A DNA stretch of 64,000 bases from positions 1 to 64,000 of the forward strand of contig NZ_JAINRD010000014.1 in the NCBI RefSeq assembly GCF_020400605.1. The letters run 5' to 3'. The DNA is from Streptomyces aculeolatus. Lineage in GTDB: Bacteria; Actinomycetota; Actinomycetes; Streptomycetales; Streptomycetaceae. Shown here piece by piece: positions 7,285-15,150 of this stretch. The stretch's first letter is position 1, and every line of letters starts with the position of its first letter. The notes below the pieces were generated by a model. The model did no database searches and was not told where the DNA came from. It was given only the letters and a program-made list of their open reading frames with translations. Made by a program: the position numbers and the translations under genes.

Positions 7285-7980
7285 TCAGCCGCTCAGGCCG
7301 TGTCGTACGGCCCAGAGGGCGGCCTGCGTACGGTCCGCGAGGTCGAGCTTCATCAGGATGTTCGACACGTGCGTCTTGACCGTCTTCTCCGAGACCACGA
7401 GCGCGCGGGCGATCTCGCGGTTCGAGCGGCCGTCCGCGATCAGCGCCAGCACCTCGCGCTCACGCTCGGTCAGCGTCGTCCCCCGCCCCTGCGCGGGCCC
7501 GCCGCCGGCCTCCGGCGCCAGCAGCGCCCCGGCGACGTCCTGCTGCAGCAGCACGTGCCCGGCGTGCACCGAGCGGATCGCCTTGGCCAGCGCCTCGGGG
7601 TCGACGTCCTTGTAGACGTAGCCCGCGGCGCCCGCGCGCAGCGCGGGGACGACGGTGCGCTGCTCGGTGAAGCTGGTGATGACCAGCACGCGCGCCGCGC
7701 TGCCGGACTCGCGGATCCGGCGCAGCGCCTCGATACCGTCGGTGCCGGGCATCTTCACGTCCATCAGCACCACGTCCGGCACCAGCTCCGCGGTACGGGC
7801 CACGCCCTCCTCGCCGTCGGCGGCCTCGCCGACGACCTCGATGTCGTCCTGCACCTCCAGGAAGGTGCGCAGCCCGCGCCGCACCACCTGGTGGTCGTCG
7901 ACCAGCAGCACGCGGATCCGGCCGGGTACCTCCGTGCCGTCCGGCGCCGCTGCCCTCTGCTTCTCGCCCGTCTCAGCCAC
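7285..7980 (-). CDS. NarL/FixJ-family response regulator
   Basis: 231 residues: receiver domain (about 22-137) with the acidic pair VDDH, phospho-acceptor Asp74 in LMDVKMPG, the switch Thr/Ser in VITSF and Lys in YKDVD; then a LuxR-type HTH (about 165-228) with TEREREVLALIADGRSNREIA and the recognition helix SEKTVKTHVSN. It is a DNA-binding regulator activated by phosphorylation. Its start overlaps the 3' end of the upstream kinase gene by 8 bp, so the two are almost certainly co-translated and cognate. Target genes are unknown; the nearest genes are the chaplins and a secreted transglycosylase-like gene, which makes cell-surface control possible but unproven. Confidence 0.95.
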   Translation of the reverse strand: MAETGEKQRAAAPDGTEVPGRIRVLLVDDHQVVRRGLRTFLEVQDDIEVVGEAADGEEGVARTAELVPDVVLMDVKMPGTDGIEALRRIRESGSAARVLVITSFTEQRTVVPALRAGAAGYVYKDVDPEALAKAIRSVHAGHVLLQQDVAGALLAPEAGGGPAQGRGTTLTEREREVLALIADGRSNREIARALVVSEKTVKTHVSNILMKLDLADRTQAALWAVRHGLSG

Positions 7981-9139
7981 CGGGCACCTCCATCTCGATC
8001 ACGGTGCCCTGCCCGGGCGCCGACTGGACGGTCAGGGCGCCGCCGACCCCGGCGGCGCGGTCGCGCATGGACACCAGGCCCAGGTGGCGGCCTGCGGAGC
8101 GGACGGTGTCGGGGTCGAAGCCCCGGCCGTCGTCGCGCACCCGCAGCCGCGCGCCGCGGCCGTGCCGGGTGAGGACGACCTCGACCAGCGCCGCGTCGGC
8201 ATGCCGGAGCGCGTTGTGCAGGGCCTCCTGCGCGACCCGCAGCAGCGCCTCCTCCTGCGCCGCGGGCAGGGCGCGCACCTGCGCGGAGGTGAAGGTGACG
8301 CGGGCGCGGTGGGCCCGGTCGAGCACCTGCACCTGGGTCGCCAGGGTGGCCACCAGGCCGTCGTCGTCCAGAGCGGCGGGGCGCAGCTCGACGACGGCGG
8401 CGCGCAGCTCGTCGGCGGCGTCCGCGGCGAGCCGCGCGACCTGCTGCAGCTCGCCCTTGGCGCGCGTGGGGTCGCGGTCGACGAGGGCGGCGGCGGCCTG
8501 TGCGGTCAGGCGCAGCGAGAAGAGCTTCTGGGAGACGGCGTCGTGCAGCTCGTGGGCGATCCGGGCGCGCTCGCCGGCGATGGTCAGCTCGCGGCTGCGC
8601 TCGTAGAGGCGGGCGTTGGTCAGCGCGATGGCGGCGTGGTCGGCGAGGGTACGCAGCAGGGCCTCGTCCTCGGCGCCGAAGCGGCAGCCGTCGGGGGCCG
8701 GCGGGTCGTCCGGCTCGCACTGCTTGTTCGCCAGGAAGAGGGCGCCGAGGACCTCCTCGCCGTCGGCGATGGGGGCGCCGACGAAGTCGCGCAGCCGCGG
8801 GTGGGCGCTGGGCCAGCCGCCGAAGCGGGGGTCCTTGCTCACGTCGCCGAGGCGGACGGGCTCGGCGTCCTCCAGCAGCGCGGCGAGGATGCCGTGCTGG
8901 CGGGGCAGCGGGCCGATGGCCTTCCACTGCGCGTCGCTGACGCCGTCGACGACGAACTGGGCGAAGCCGCCGTGGTCGTCCGGTACGCCCAGGGCGGCGT
9001 ACTCGGCCTGCAGCAGCTCGCGGGCGGATGCCGTGATCGTCTGGAGCACGTCGCGGACCTGCACCTGCCGGCTCATGGCGAGCAGGGCGCGGCTGACCGC
9101 TTCGAGTCCGGCGACCGGGCCGGCGGCGGGGGTGGACAT
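7973..9139 (-). CDS. GAF-domain sensor histidine kinase (HisKA_3 type)
   Basis: 388 residues, no membrane segment: a cytoplasmic kinase. A GAF sensor domain spans about residues 25-185 (DFVGAPIADGEEVLGALF is its conserved strand region). The HisKA_3 dimerisation helix follows with phospho-acceptor His199 in AHELHDAVSQ, then the HATPase domain with the N-box HNALRHAD and G-box DDGRGFDP. The ATG at 9139 is preferred over the open frame up to 9274 because the family begins with the GLEAVSRALLAMSRQ helix. A haem or small-molecule ligand for the GAF domain is conceivable but no diagnostic residue was recognised. It is paired with the overlapping response regulator. Confidence 0.93.
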   Translation of the reverse strand: MSTPAAGPVAGLEAVSRALLAMSRQVQVRDVLQTITASARELLQAEYAALGVPDDHGGFAQFVVDGVSDAQWKAIGPLPRQHGILAALLEDAEPVRLGDVSKDPRFGGWPSAHPRLRDFVGAPIADGEEVLGALFLANKQCEPDDPPAPDGCRFGAEDEALLRTLADHAAIALTNARLYERSRELTIAGERARIAHELHDAVSQKLFSLRLTAQAAAALVDRDPTRAKGELQQVARLAADAADELRAAVVELRPAALDDDGLVATLATQVQVLDRAHRARVTFTSAQVRALPAAQEEALLRVAQEALHNALRHADAALVEVVLTRHGRGARLRVRDDGRGFDPDTVRSAGRHLGLVSMRDRAAGVGGALTVQSAPGQGTVIEMEVPGG

Positions 9140-9455
9140 GCCGATCACGCTACCGGCCGGGCCGATCCACGTGATCCAGCCGCGGACCGGACCCGTATCG
9201 GCCCCCGGTCCTAGGCCCTGTGCGGACGCCGGGGAAGGGCACCGGTGTGAGCTGTGCCACGAGAGGTACGTCACCTACGACCGGGAGTAGTGGCGGGCCG
9301 CCGGGAGCGGGCCGGTCCGTGGGCGTCGGGCGCGGGACCAAAGGCCCTGCCGAGCCTACGAGGAAGGTTCGTAATGGGGGGTTTTGCATCGCATTTCCCG
9401 ATCCTCTAACAATGTCGGAGTCCCCAGACGTCGTGTGAAGAGGTAGCAGAGAACG
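9140..9455. other. Divergent intergenic region between kinase and transglycosylase-like genes
   Basis: 316 bp without a supported gene. It contains an inverted repeat GGACCGG (9184-9190) / CCGGTCC (9205-9211) on the kinase side. Near the right end is a locally AT-richer stretch that may hold the promoter of the secreted protein gene. I looked for a c-di-AMP (ydaO-type) riboswitch here and saw no convincing conserved core. Confidence 0.5.
9383..9412 (+). promoter_or_regulatory. Possible promoter of the transglycosylase-like gene
   Basis: TTTGCA (9383-9388) and TAACAA (9407-9412) are separated by 18 bp, giving a weak sigma-70-like match about 45 bp before the start codon. Neither hexamer is strong. 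Confidence 0.3.
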
Positions 9456-9872
9456 ATGCGAGAGAGCATGCACCGTATCCGGGGCCGCAAGGCCCTCGTC
9501 GCCGCCCTCGCGGGTACGGCGGCCGCGACCACCGCCCTGTCCTTCGCCCCTGTCGCCACCGCCGCCGCCCCCGAGGCCGCCCCGACCAAGTCGCGGGCGA
9601 TCGCCGACAAGATGATCAAGAGTGATGCGCAGTTCCAGTGCTTCTCCAACATCGTCGAGCGGGAGAGCAGCTGGGACCACACCGCGCAGAACGCCTCCTC
9701 GGGCGCGTACGGCCTGGTCCAGGCGCTGCCCGCGACCAAGATGGCGACCGCGGGCTCCGACTGGCGCACCAACCCCGAGACGCAGATCGAGTGGGGCCTG
9801 GACTACATGAAGGAGCGCTACGGCAGCGCCTGCGACGCGTGGTCCTTCTGGCAGGTCAACAACTGGTACTGA
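9456..9872 (+). CDS. Small secreted lytic-transglycosylase-like (SLT fold) protein
   Basis: 138 residues. Residues 1-37 form a signal peptide (two arginines in HRIRGRK, hydrophobic core ALAGTAAATTALSFA, cleavage near ATAAA). The mature domain has the goose-lysozyme/SLT layout: catalytic-type Glu in VERESSWD, SGAYGLVQALP in the position of the GxxQ/SAxGLxQ motif, and a C-terminal WGLDYMKERYGS. Such proteins probably cut peptidoglycan glycan strands. It is very short, without LysM or other wall-binding domains. The gene stands alone, divergent from the kinase/regulator pair, and ends at a strong terminator. Confidence 0.88.
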   Translation: MRESMHRIRGRKALVAALAGTAAATTALSFAPVATAAAPEAAPTKSRAIADKMIKSDAQFQCFSNIVERESSWDHTAQNASSGAYGLVQALPATKMATAGSDWRTNPETQIEWGLDYMKERYGSACDAWSFWQVNNWY

Positions 9873-9896
9873 GCCACCGGCGGCCCCGGCCGCACG

Positions 9897-9940
9897 CGGC
9901 AGACGGGCGGCACCCCGCGAGGGGTGCCGCCCGTCTGCCG
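9897..9940. terminator. Bidirectional hairpin after the transglycosylase-like gene
   Basis: Perfect 20-bp inverted repeat with a 4-nt GCGA loop (arms 9897-9916 and 9921-9940), between convergent genes. One of the strongest terminators in the window. Confidence 0.9.
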
Positions 9941-9953
9941 TGTCAGGGTGCGC

Positions 9954-12515
9954 TCAGCGCATGACCTCCGGCTCGTGCTTGCGCAGCAGCCGGGCGACCA
10001 CGAAGCCGCACACCACGCTCATGGCGAGCAGCACGCTGATGTTCAGCATGTACGTGCCCGCCGTGTGCTCCCACAGCGCGTCCGTCTCGCCGCTGTCCCA
10101 CGGCAGCAGCACGTTCAGGTCGGCCGTCGAGCCCATCGCGGCCACCGCCCAGCGCGAGGGCATCAGCCAGGCGAGCTGCTCCACGCCCGGGGTGCCGTGC
10201 AGCTGGAAGAGCACGCCGGTGAAGACCACCTGCACGATGGCGAACATCACCAGCAGCGGCATGGTCATCTCGGAGGTCTTCACCAGCGCCGAGATGATCA
10301 GGCCGACCATCATCGCGGTCAGGCCCAGCGTGGTCACGCCGATCGCCAGCTCCACCGCCGGCAGGTCGGAGAGGATCACACCCTCCTCGGGCAGCTGGCT
10401 GCGGCTGAGGATGCCGATGGCGCTGATGACGCCGCCCTGGAAGATGGTGATGATGCCGAGCACGATCACCTTCGACATCACGTACGCGGAGCGCGACAGG
10501 CCGACGGCGCGTTCTCGCTCGTAGATCACCCGTTCCTTGATCAGCTCACGCACGGAGTTCGCGGCGCCGGAGAAGCAGGCGCCCACCGCGAGGATGAGCA
10601 CGATCGTGCCCGCGGCCCTGTTGATCAGGTGGATCTTCTCCGGCCCGTAGCCGAGCCCGAACTCGGCGGGGATGACCATGCTGACCACGCCGAGGACCAC
10701 CGGCAGGGCGATGGTGAGCGCGATGAAGAAGCCGTCGGAGGAGAGGACGGAGACGTACCGTCTCATCAGCGTCCAGAGCTGCGGCATCCATGCCTGCGGC
10801 TTGGACGGGCGGAGCATCTGCGGCGGCTGCATCGCGACTGCCTGCGGGGCCACGGCGTCGATGTCGGCCGCGTACATCTGGTAGTGCTGGGAGCCCTGCC
10901 AGCGGCCCTTCCAGTCGTACTCGCGGTAGTTCTCGAAGGCGGAGAAGATGTCGGCCCAGCTCTCGTAGCCGAAGAAGTTCAGCGCCTCCTCGGGCGGGCC
11001 GAAGTACGCCACGCCGCCGCCCGGGGCCATGACGAGCAGCCGGTCGCAGAGCGCCAGCTCGGCGACGGAGTGGGTGACGACCAGGACCGTGCGGCCGTCG
11101 TCGGCCAGGCCGCGCAGCAGCTGCATGACGTCGCGGTCCATGCCCGGGTCGAGGCCCGAGGTGGGCTCGTCCAGGAAGATCAGCGACGGCTTGGTGAGCA
11201 GCTCCAGGGCCACCGAGACGCGCTTGCGCTGGCCGCCGGAGAGCGAGCTGATCCGCTTCTCCTTGTGGATGTCGAGCTTCAGCTCGCGCAGCACCTCGTC
11301 CACCCGGGCGGCGCGCTCGGCCTCCGCGGTGTCGCCGGGGAACCGGAGCTTGGCGGCGTAGCGCAGGGCGCGGGTGACGGTGAGCTGGGTGTGCAGGATG
11401 TCGTCCTGCGGCACCAGGCCGATGCGGTGGCGCAGCTCGGCGAACTGCTTGTAGAGGTTCCGGTTGTCGTAGAGGACCTCGCCGACGTCCGCGGGGCGGT
11501 AGCCCGTGAGCGCCTTGAGGAGCGTGGACTTGCCGGATCCCGACGGGCCGATGACCGCGACCAGGCTCTTCTCCGGGACACCGAAGGAGACGTTGTCCAG
11601 GATGACCTTGCCGCCGTCGACCTTCACGGTCAGGTGGCGGGCCGAGAAGCTGACCTCACCGGTGTCGACGAACTCCTCCAGCCGGTCCCCGACCAGCCGG
11701 AACGTGGAGTGACCGATGCCGATGATGTCGTCGGGGCCGATGGGGCGCCGGCCGCGCTGCGGCAGCTGCTCACCGTTGACGTACGTGCCGTTGTGGCTGC
11801 CGAGGTCGACGATCTCGGAGCGGCCGTCGGGCGTGGACCGGAACTCCGCGTGGTGGCGCGAGACCTGGAGGTCGGAGACGACCAGCTCGTTCTCCAGCGC
11901 ACGGCCGATGCGGGTGACGCGGCCCAGCGAGAGCTGGTGGAACGTCGTGGGGCTGCGGTCGCCGTAGACCGACGGGGCGCCGGAGCCGCCGGCCCCCGCG
12001 CCGGCGGGCGGGCGCTGCGGCCCGGAGTGCTGTTGCGGCACGTACGGCTGCTGCTGCGGCATGCCGGCGGGCGGCCCCTGGAACGGCGGCCCCTGGGGAG
12101 GCCCCTGCGGGGGCCCGCCCCAGCCGCCGGCCGCCGGCTGCGGCGGCGCGGCCTGCTGGGCGCCGGGCGGCGGCTGGGCCATCGCGGTCTGCGCGCTGTA
12201 GACGTCGGGGGCGGCGGCGCCGGCGGGCGCGGAGAGCCGCAGCTGCGGGCCGTCGGTGGCGTTGCCGAGATACACGACCGAGCCGGGGCCGACCTCGATC
12301 TGGTGGACCCGCTGGCCCTCCACGTACGAGCCGTTGGTGCTGCCGACGTCCTCCAGGAGCCAGCTACGGCCGCCCCACCGGAGGCTGGCGTGCCGCCAGG
12401 ACACCCTGGCGTCCTCCAGCACCACGTCCCCCTGCGGATCCCGCCCGACGCGATAGGCGCGCGCCGGATCGAGCGTCCACGTCTGTCCATTCAGTTCAAG
12501 TACGAGTTCAGGCAC
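9954..12515 (-). CDS. ABC exporter with two N-terminal FHA domains
   Basis: 853 residues combining four modules. FHA domain 1 (about 20-85) has RVGRDPQGD, SWRHASL and GSTNGSYV. A Gln/Pro/Gly-rich linker follows (about 105-185). FHA domain 2 (about 200-275) has RIGRALENE, SRHHAEF and GSHNGTYVNG. The ABC ATPase has Walker A GPSGSGKST at 323-331, signature LSGGQRKR and Walker B LIFLDEPTSGLD. The last 250 residues are an ABC2-type permease with about six helices. FHA domains bind phosphothreonine, so transport is probably tuned by Ser/Thr kinases, as for Rv1747 of M. tuberculosis. The GTG at 12515 starts PELVLELNG as in the family; an in-frame GTG at 12527 is possible. The substrate is unknown. 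Confidence 0.93.
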   Translation of the reverse strand: MPELVLELNGQTWTLDPARAYRVGRDPQGDVVLEDARVSWRHASLRWGGRSWLLEDVGSTNGSYVEGQRVHQIEVGPGSVVYLGNATDGPQLRLSAPAGAAAPDVYSAQTAMAQPPPGAQQAAPPQPAAGGWGGPPQGPPQGPPFQGPPAGMPQQQPYVPQQHSGPQRPPAGAGAGGSGAPSVYGDRSPTTFHQLSLGRVTRIGRALENELVVSDLQVSRHHAEFRSTPDGRSEIVDLGSHNGTYVNGEQLPQRGRRPIGPDDIIGIGHSTFRLVGDRLEEFVDTGEVSFSARHLTVKVDGGKVILDNVSFGVPEKSLVAVIGPSGSGKSTLLKALTGYRPADVGEVLYDNRNLYKQFAELRHRIGLVPQDDILHTQLTVTRALRYAAKLRFPGDTAEAERAARVDEVLRELKLDIHKEKRISSLSGGQRKRVSVALELLTKPSLIFLDEPTSGLDPGMDRDVMQLLRGLADDGRTVLVVTHSVAELALCDRLLVMAPGGGVAYFGPPEEALNFFGYESWADIFSAFENYREYDWKGRWQGSQHYQMYAADIDAVAPQAVAMQPPQMLRPSKPQAWMPQLWTLMRRYVSVLSSDGFFIALTIALPVVLGVVSMVIPAEFGLGYGPEKIHLINRAAGTIVLILAVGACFSGAANSVRELIKERVIYERERAVGLSRSAYVMSKVIVLGIITIFQGGVISAIGILSRSQLPEEGVILSDLPAVELAIGVTTLGLTAMMVGLIISALVKTSEMTMPLLVMFAIVQVVFTGVLFQLHGTPGVEQLAWLMPSRWAVAAMGSTADLNVLLPWDSGETDALWEHTAGTYMLNISVLLAMSVVCGFVVARLLRKHEPEVMR

Positions 12516-12593
12516 TCCATGCCCCACAAAGTTGTCCCCCGAGGTGCCCCTTGCACGGCACCTGACTTCAACAGGCCCGTAAGGAGTCTAGGG

Positions 12594-12713
12594 ATGGCGA
12601 ACATCCTGAGGAACTATTTCAGTAACAGTCGCTTCACGAAAACGCGGGTCACGACAGGAGGTGGACTTTTGCGTTCCGCTTCCTGCCCGCTCCGGGCGCT
12701 TCGCGCCCGTTGA
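12594..12713 (+). CDS. Possible 39-residue small protein
   Basis: ATG with AAGGAG about 8 nt upstream, 39 codons, basic product beginning MANILRNYFSNSRFTKTRVT. No membrane segment and no family that I recognise. Codon bias is weaker than in neighbours (several A/T third positions), so it could be a leader peptide, a micropeptide or chance. It lies in the divergent region upstream of serB. Confidence 0.3.
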   Translation: MANILRNYFSNSRFTKTRVTTGGGLLRSASCPLRALRAR

Positions 12714-12923
12714 CCGCACTTGATCACTTACGGACGGTGGCAGCGCGGACACGGCGGCGGCGGGGGCGGCCGGGGGATCCGGGCGCGGTCCCCGGCGCCT
12801 CTCCCCCGCCCGTTCGGCCGCCCGCAACCGCACGTACCCCGCACGGCAACCTCCCAGCCCAGCGGGCCCGCCGCCGCCCGCCGCAACCCCGACCCGCCCG
12901 GCCGCCCGCGGCCCGTACCGCGA

Positions 12924-12929
12924 TACCGT
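12924..12929 (+). promoter_or_regulatory. -10-like element TACCGT of serB
   Basis: TACCGT ends 9 nt before the ATG at 12939 and no Shine-Dalgarno sequence is present between them, suggesting a leaderless or nearly leaderless mRNA. Confidence 0.35.
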
Positions 12930-12938
12930 GGTCGCATC

Positions 12939-14129
12939 ATGACCACCGCCGCCCGCACGCTTCTCGTCAAGATCTTCGGCCGCGACCGCGCCGGTCTCAC
13001 GGCCGGCCTCTTCGACACCCTCGCCGCCTACGGGGTCGAGGTCATAGACATCGAGCAGATCGTCACCCGTGGCCGCATCACCCTGTGCGCCCTGGTCACC
13101 CCGCCCGTCGGGGCCACCGAGGGCGAGCTGCGCGCGACGATCCACTCCTGGGCCGACTCCATGCGCCTGGAGGCGGAGATAATCTCCGGCACCGGCGACA
13201 ACGAGCCGCGCGCCCCCGGCCGCTCCCACGTGACCGTGCTCGGGCAGCCGCTGACCGCCGAGTCGACCGCCGGCATCGCCGCCGCGATCACCGGCAGCGG
13301 CGGCAACATCGACCGCATCTTCCGGCTCGCGAAGTATCCCGTGACCGCCGTCGAGTTCGAGGTCTCCGGCGCCGCCACCGAGGAGCTGCGCACCGCGCTG
13401 GCCACCGCCGCCGCCCGCCTCGGCGTGGACGTCGCCGTCGTGGCGTCCGGGCTGCAGCGCCGGGCCCAGCGGCTCGTGGTGATGGACGTCGACTCCACCC
13501 TCATCCAGGACGAGGTCATCGAGCTGTTCGCCGCGCACGCCGGCTGCGAGGCCGAGGTTGCGGAGGTGACCGCCGCCGCGATGCGCGGCGAGCTGGACTT
13601 CGAGCAGTCCCTGCACGCGCGGGTGGCGCTGCTGGCGGGACTGGAGGAGTCGGTGGTGGACAAGGTGCGCGAGGAGGTCCGCCTGACGCCGGGCGCCCGC
13701 ACCCTGATCCGTACGCTCAAGCGCCTCGGCTACCAGGTGGGCGTGGTCTCGGGCGGCTTCACGCAGATCACCGACGACCTCAAGGACCGCCTGTCGCTGG
13801 ACTTCGCCGCCGCGAACACCCTGGAGATCGTCGACGGCACCCTCACCGGCCGGATCACCGGGCCCGTCGTGGACCGGGCGGGCAAGGCCCGGCTGCTCAG
13901 CGGCTTCGCCGCCGAGGCCGGCGTGCCGCTGGCGCAGACGGTCGCGATCGGGGACGGCGCGAACGACCTCGACATGCTCAACGCGGCGGGCCTGGGGGTG
14001 GCGTTCAACGCCAAGCCGCTGGTCCGGGAGGCCGCGCACGCGGCGGTGAACGTCCCGTTCCTCGACACGGTGCTCTACCTGCTGGGCATCACGCGCGACG
14101 AGGTGGAGGCGGCGGACACGACCGGCTGA
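12939..14129 (+). CDS. serB: Phosphoserine phosphatase SerB with ACT domains
   Basis: 396 residues. The N-terminal 170 residues hold two ACT-like regulatory domains (VKIFGRDRAGLTAGLF at the start of the first; HVTVLGQPLTAE at the start of the second). From about residue 178 comes the HAD catalytic domain: nucleophile Asp183 in DVDSTLIQDE, motif II Ser in VVSGGF, and motif III GDGANDLDML. It dephosphorylates O-phosphoserine to serine, the last step of serine synthesis, and the ACT domains probably mediate feedback by serine, as in mycobacterial SerB2. The 3' end overlaps the convergent WYL-regulator gene by 41 bp. Confidence 0.95.
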   Translation: MTTAARTLLVKIFGRDRAGLTAGLFDTLAAYGVEVIDIEQIVTRGRITLCALVTPPVGATEGELRATIHSWADSMRLEAEIISGTGDNEPRAPGRSHVTVLGQPLTAESTAGIAAAITGSGGNIDRIFRLAKYPVTAVEFEVSGAATEELRTALATAAARLGVDVAVVASGLQRRAQRLVVMDVDSTLIQDEVIELFAAHAGCEAEVAEVTAAAMRGELDFEQSLHARVALLAGLEESVVDKVREEVRLTPGARTLIRTLKRLGYQVGVVSGGFTQITDDLKDRLSLDFAAANTLEIVDGTLTGRITGPVVDRAGKARLLSGFAAEAGVPLAQTVAIGDGANDLDMLNAAGLGVAFNAKPLVREAAHAAVNVPFLDTVLYLLGITRDEVEAADTTG

Positions 14130-15087
14130 TCCGGTCCCCGAGGTCGCGCAGGAAGTCCGCCAGCTCCGGCGGCTCGCGCACCTCGAAGTCCACGCCCAGC
14201 AGCGCGATCCGCACGGCCAGCCAGTCCAGCGCGTCGCCGCCGGTGACCAGCGTGCAGCGGTCCTCGCCGGCCGGCTCCAGCAGCCCGGCGCCGCGCGGCA
14301 GGCGGCGTACCGCCTCGTCGAGAGGTACGTGCAGGGTGACGACGGCGCGGTAGCGGCCCCGGTGGCCGGCGATGGACTCGGCGACGAAGGCGGCGGCGTC
14401 GGCGGCGGGCAGCTCGCGCGGCGGGTGGCGGACGCCGGTGGGCCGCGGGTCGTCGATCCGGTCGACGCGGAAGCTGCGCCAGTCGGCGCGGTCGAGGTCG
14501 TACGCGACGAGGTACCAGCGCTGACCGGTGCTGACGAGGCGGTACGGCTCGACGTGCCGGCGGGTGCCGCCCGCGCGCTTGCCCCGGTAGCCGAACCGCA
14601 GCCCCTCCCCCCCGGTGCTCGCCGCGGCCAGCGCCGCCAGCACCTCCGCCGACACCGGAGCCCCGGCCGCCGCCACCGCGCCCGCGGGGCTCACGGTCAG
14701 CGGCACCGTGGCCCGCTGGAGCGCGGAGACGCGGCGCCGCAGCCGCGCCGGCAGCACCTGCTCCAGCTTGGCCAGGGCCCGTACGGACGTCTCCTCGATC
14801 CCCTCGACGCCCCCGGCGGCCACGGCGCGCAGCCCGGCGGCGACGGCGACGGCCTCGTCGTCGTCGAGCAGCAGCGGCGGCATCGCGGTGCCCGCGGCGA
14901 GCCGGTAGCCGCCGATGGCGCCGACGGCGGCGTCCACGGGGTAGCCCAGGGTGCGCAGCCGGTCGACGTCGCGGCGTACGGTGCGCACGCTGACGCCGAG
15001 GCGCGCGGCCAGTTCGGGGCCGGTGTGCTCGCGCCCGCTCTGCAGCACGGACAGCAGGGTGAGCAGCCGTGCGGGGGTGTCGCCCAT
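14089..15087 (-). CDS. YafY-type transcriptional regulator (HTH_11 plus WYL domain)
   Basis: 332 residues: an N-terminal winged HTH (residues about 5-60, SVRTVRRDVDRLRTLGYPV is its recognition region), a WYL ligand-binding domain from about 155 (with HVEPYRLVSTGQRWYLVAYDLDR), and a C-terminal WCX extension (about 245-325). WYL regulators sense nucleic acids or small molecules and often control DNA-damage or phage-defence genes. The gene is divergent from the UvrA-like gene with only 62 bp between starts, so autoregulation and control of that gene is the simplest reading. Its 3' end overlaps serB by 41 bp on the opposite strand. Confidence 0.92.
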   Translation of the reverse strand: MGDTPARLLTLLSVLQSGREHTGPELAARLGVSVRTVRRDVDRLRTLGYPVDAAVGAIGGYRLAAGTAMPPLLLDDDEAVAVAAGLRAVAAGGVEGIEETSVRALAKLEQVLPARLRRRVSALQRATVPLTVSPAGAVAAAGAPVSAEVLAALAAASTGGEGLRFGYRGKRAGGTRRHVEPYRLVSTGQRWYLVAYDLDRADWRSFRVDRIDDPRPTGVRHPPRELPAADAAAFVAESIAGHRGRYRAVVTLHVPLDEAVRRLPRGAGLLEPAGEDRCTLVTGGDALDWLAVRIALLGVDFEVREPPELADFLRDLGDRISRSCPPPPPRRA

Positions 15088-15120
15088 GCCCCGATCATGC
15101 CCGAGAAGGCGGACACGGTC

Positions 15121-15150
15121 TGACCTCCTTCGTCCGTAGCGTCGAGGTCA
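15121..15150. promoter_or_regulatory. Candidate operator: inverted repeat TGACCTC-N16-GAGGTCA
   Basis: Perfect 7-bp inverted repeat in the short divergent region between the WYL regulator and the UvrA-like gene; the right arm ends on the first base of the UvrA-like start codon. It encloses the -10-like TAGCGT at 15137-15142. Placement fits a repressor site, but no binding data exist for this motif in my knowledge. Confidence 0.4.
15137..15142 (+). promoter_or_regulatory. -10-like element TAGCGT of the UvrA-like gene
   Basis: TAGCGT ends 7 nt before the ATG at 15150 with no ribosome-binding site between, suggesting leaderless transcription from inside the inverted repeat. Confidence 0.4.

Larger units (their letters stand above)
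12516..12938. other. Divergent intergenic region between the FHA-ABC gene and serB
   Basis: About 420 bp. It contains the possible small ORF at 12594-12713 and, nearer serB, a proline/arginine-rich open frame that is continuous with serB but shows no family similarity and is left out. A TAGACT on the minus strand just upstream of the FHA-ABC gene could be its -10 element, without a clear -35. Confidence 0.45.

Noticed and set aside
9274..9455. c-di-AMP (ydaO-type) riboswitch before the secreted transglycosylase-like gene
   Set aside because: Such switches precede many Streptomyces cell-wall hydrolase genes, but the conserved core blocks are not visible here.
9924..12713. A 929-codon plus-strand open frame opposite the FHA-ABC exporter
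   Set aside because: Antisense shadow of a clear transporter gene; composition His/Arg/Asp-rich. Only its last 39 codons are kept, as a weak small-ORF candidate.
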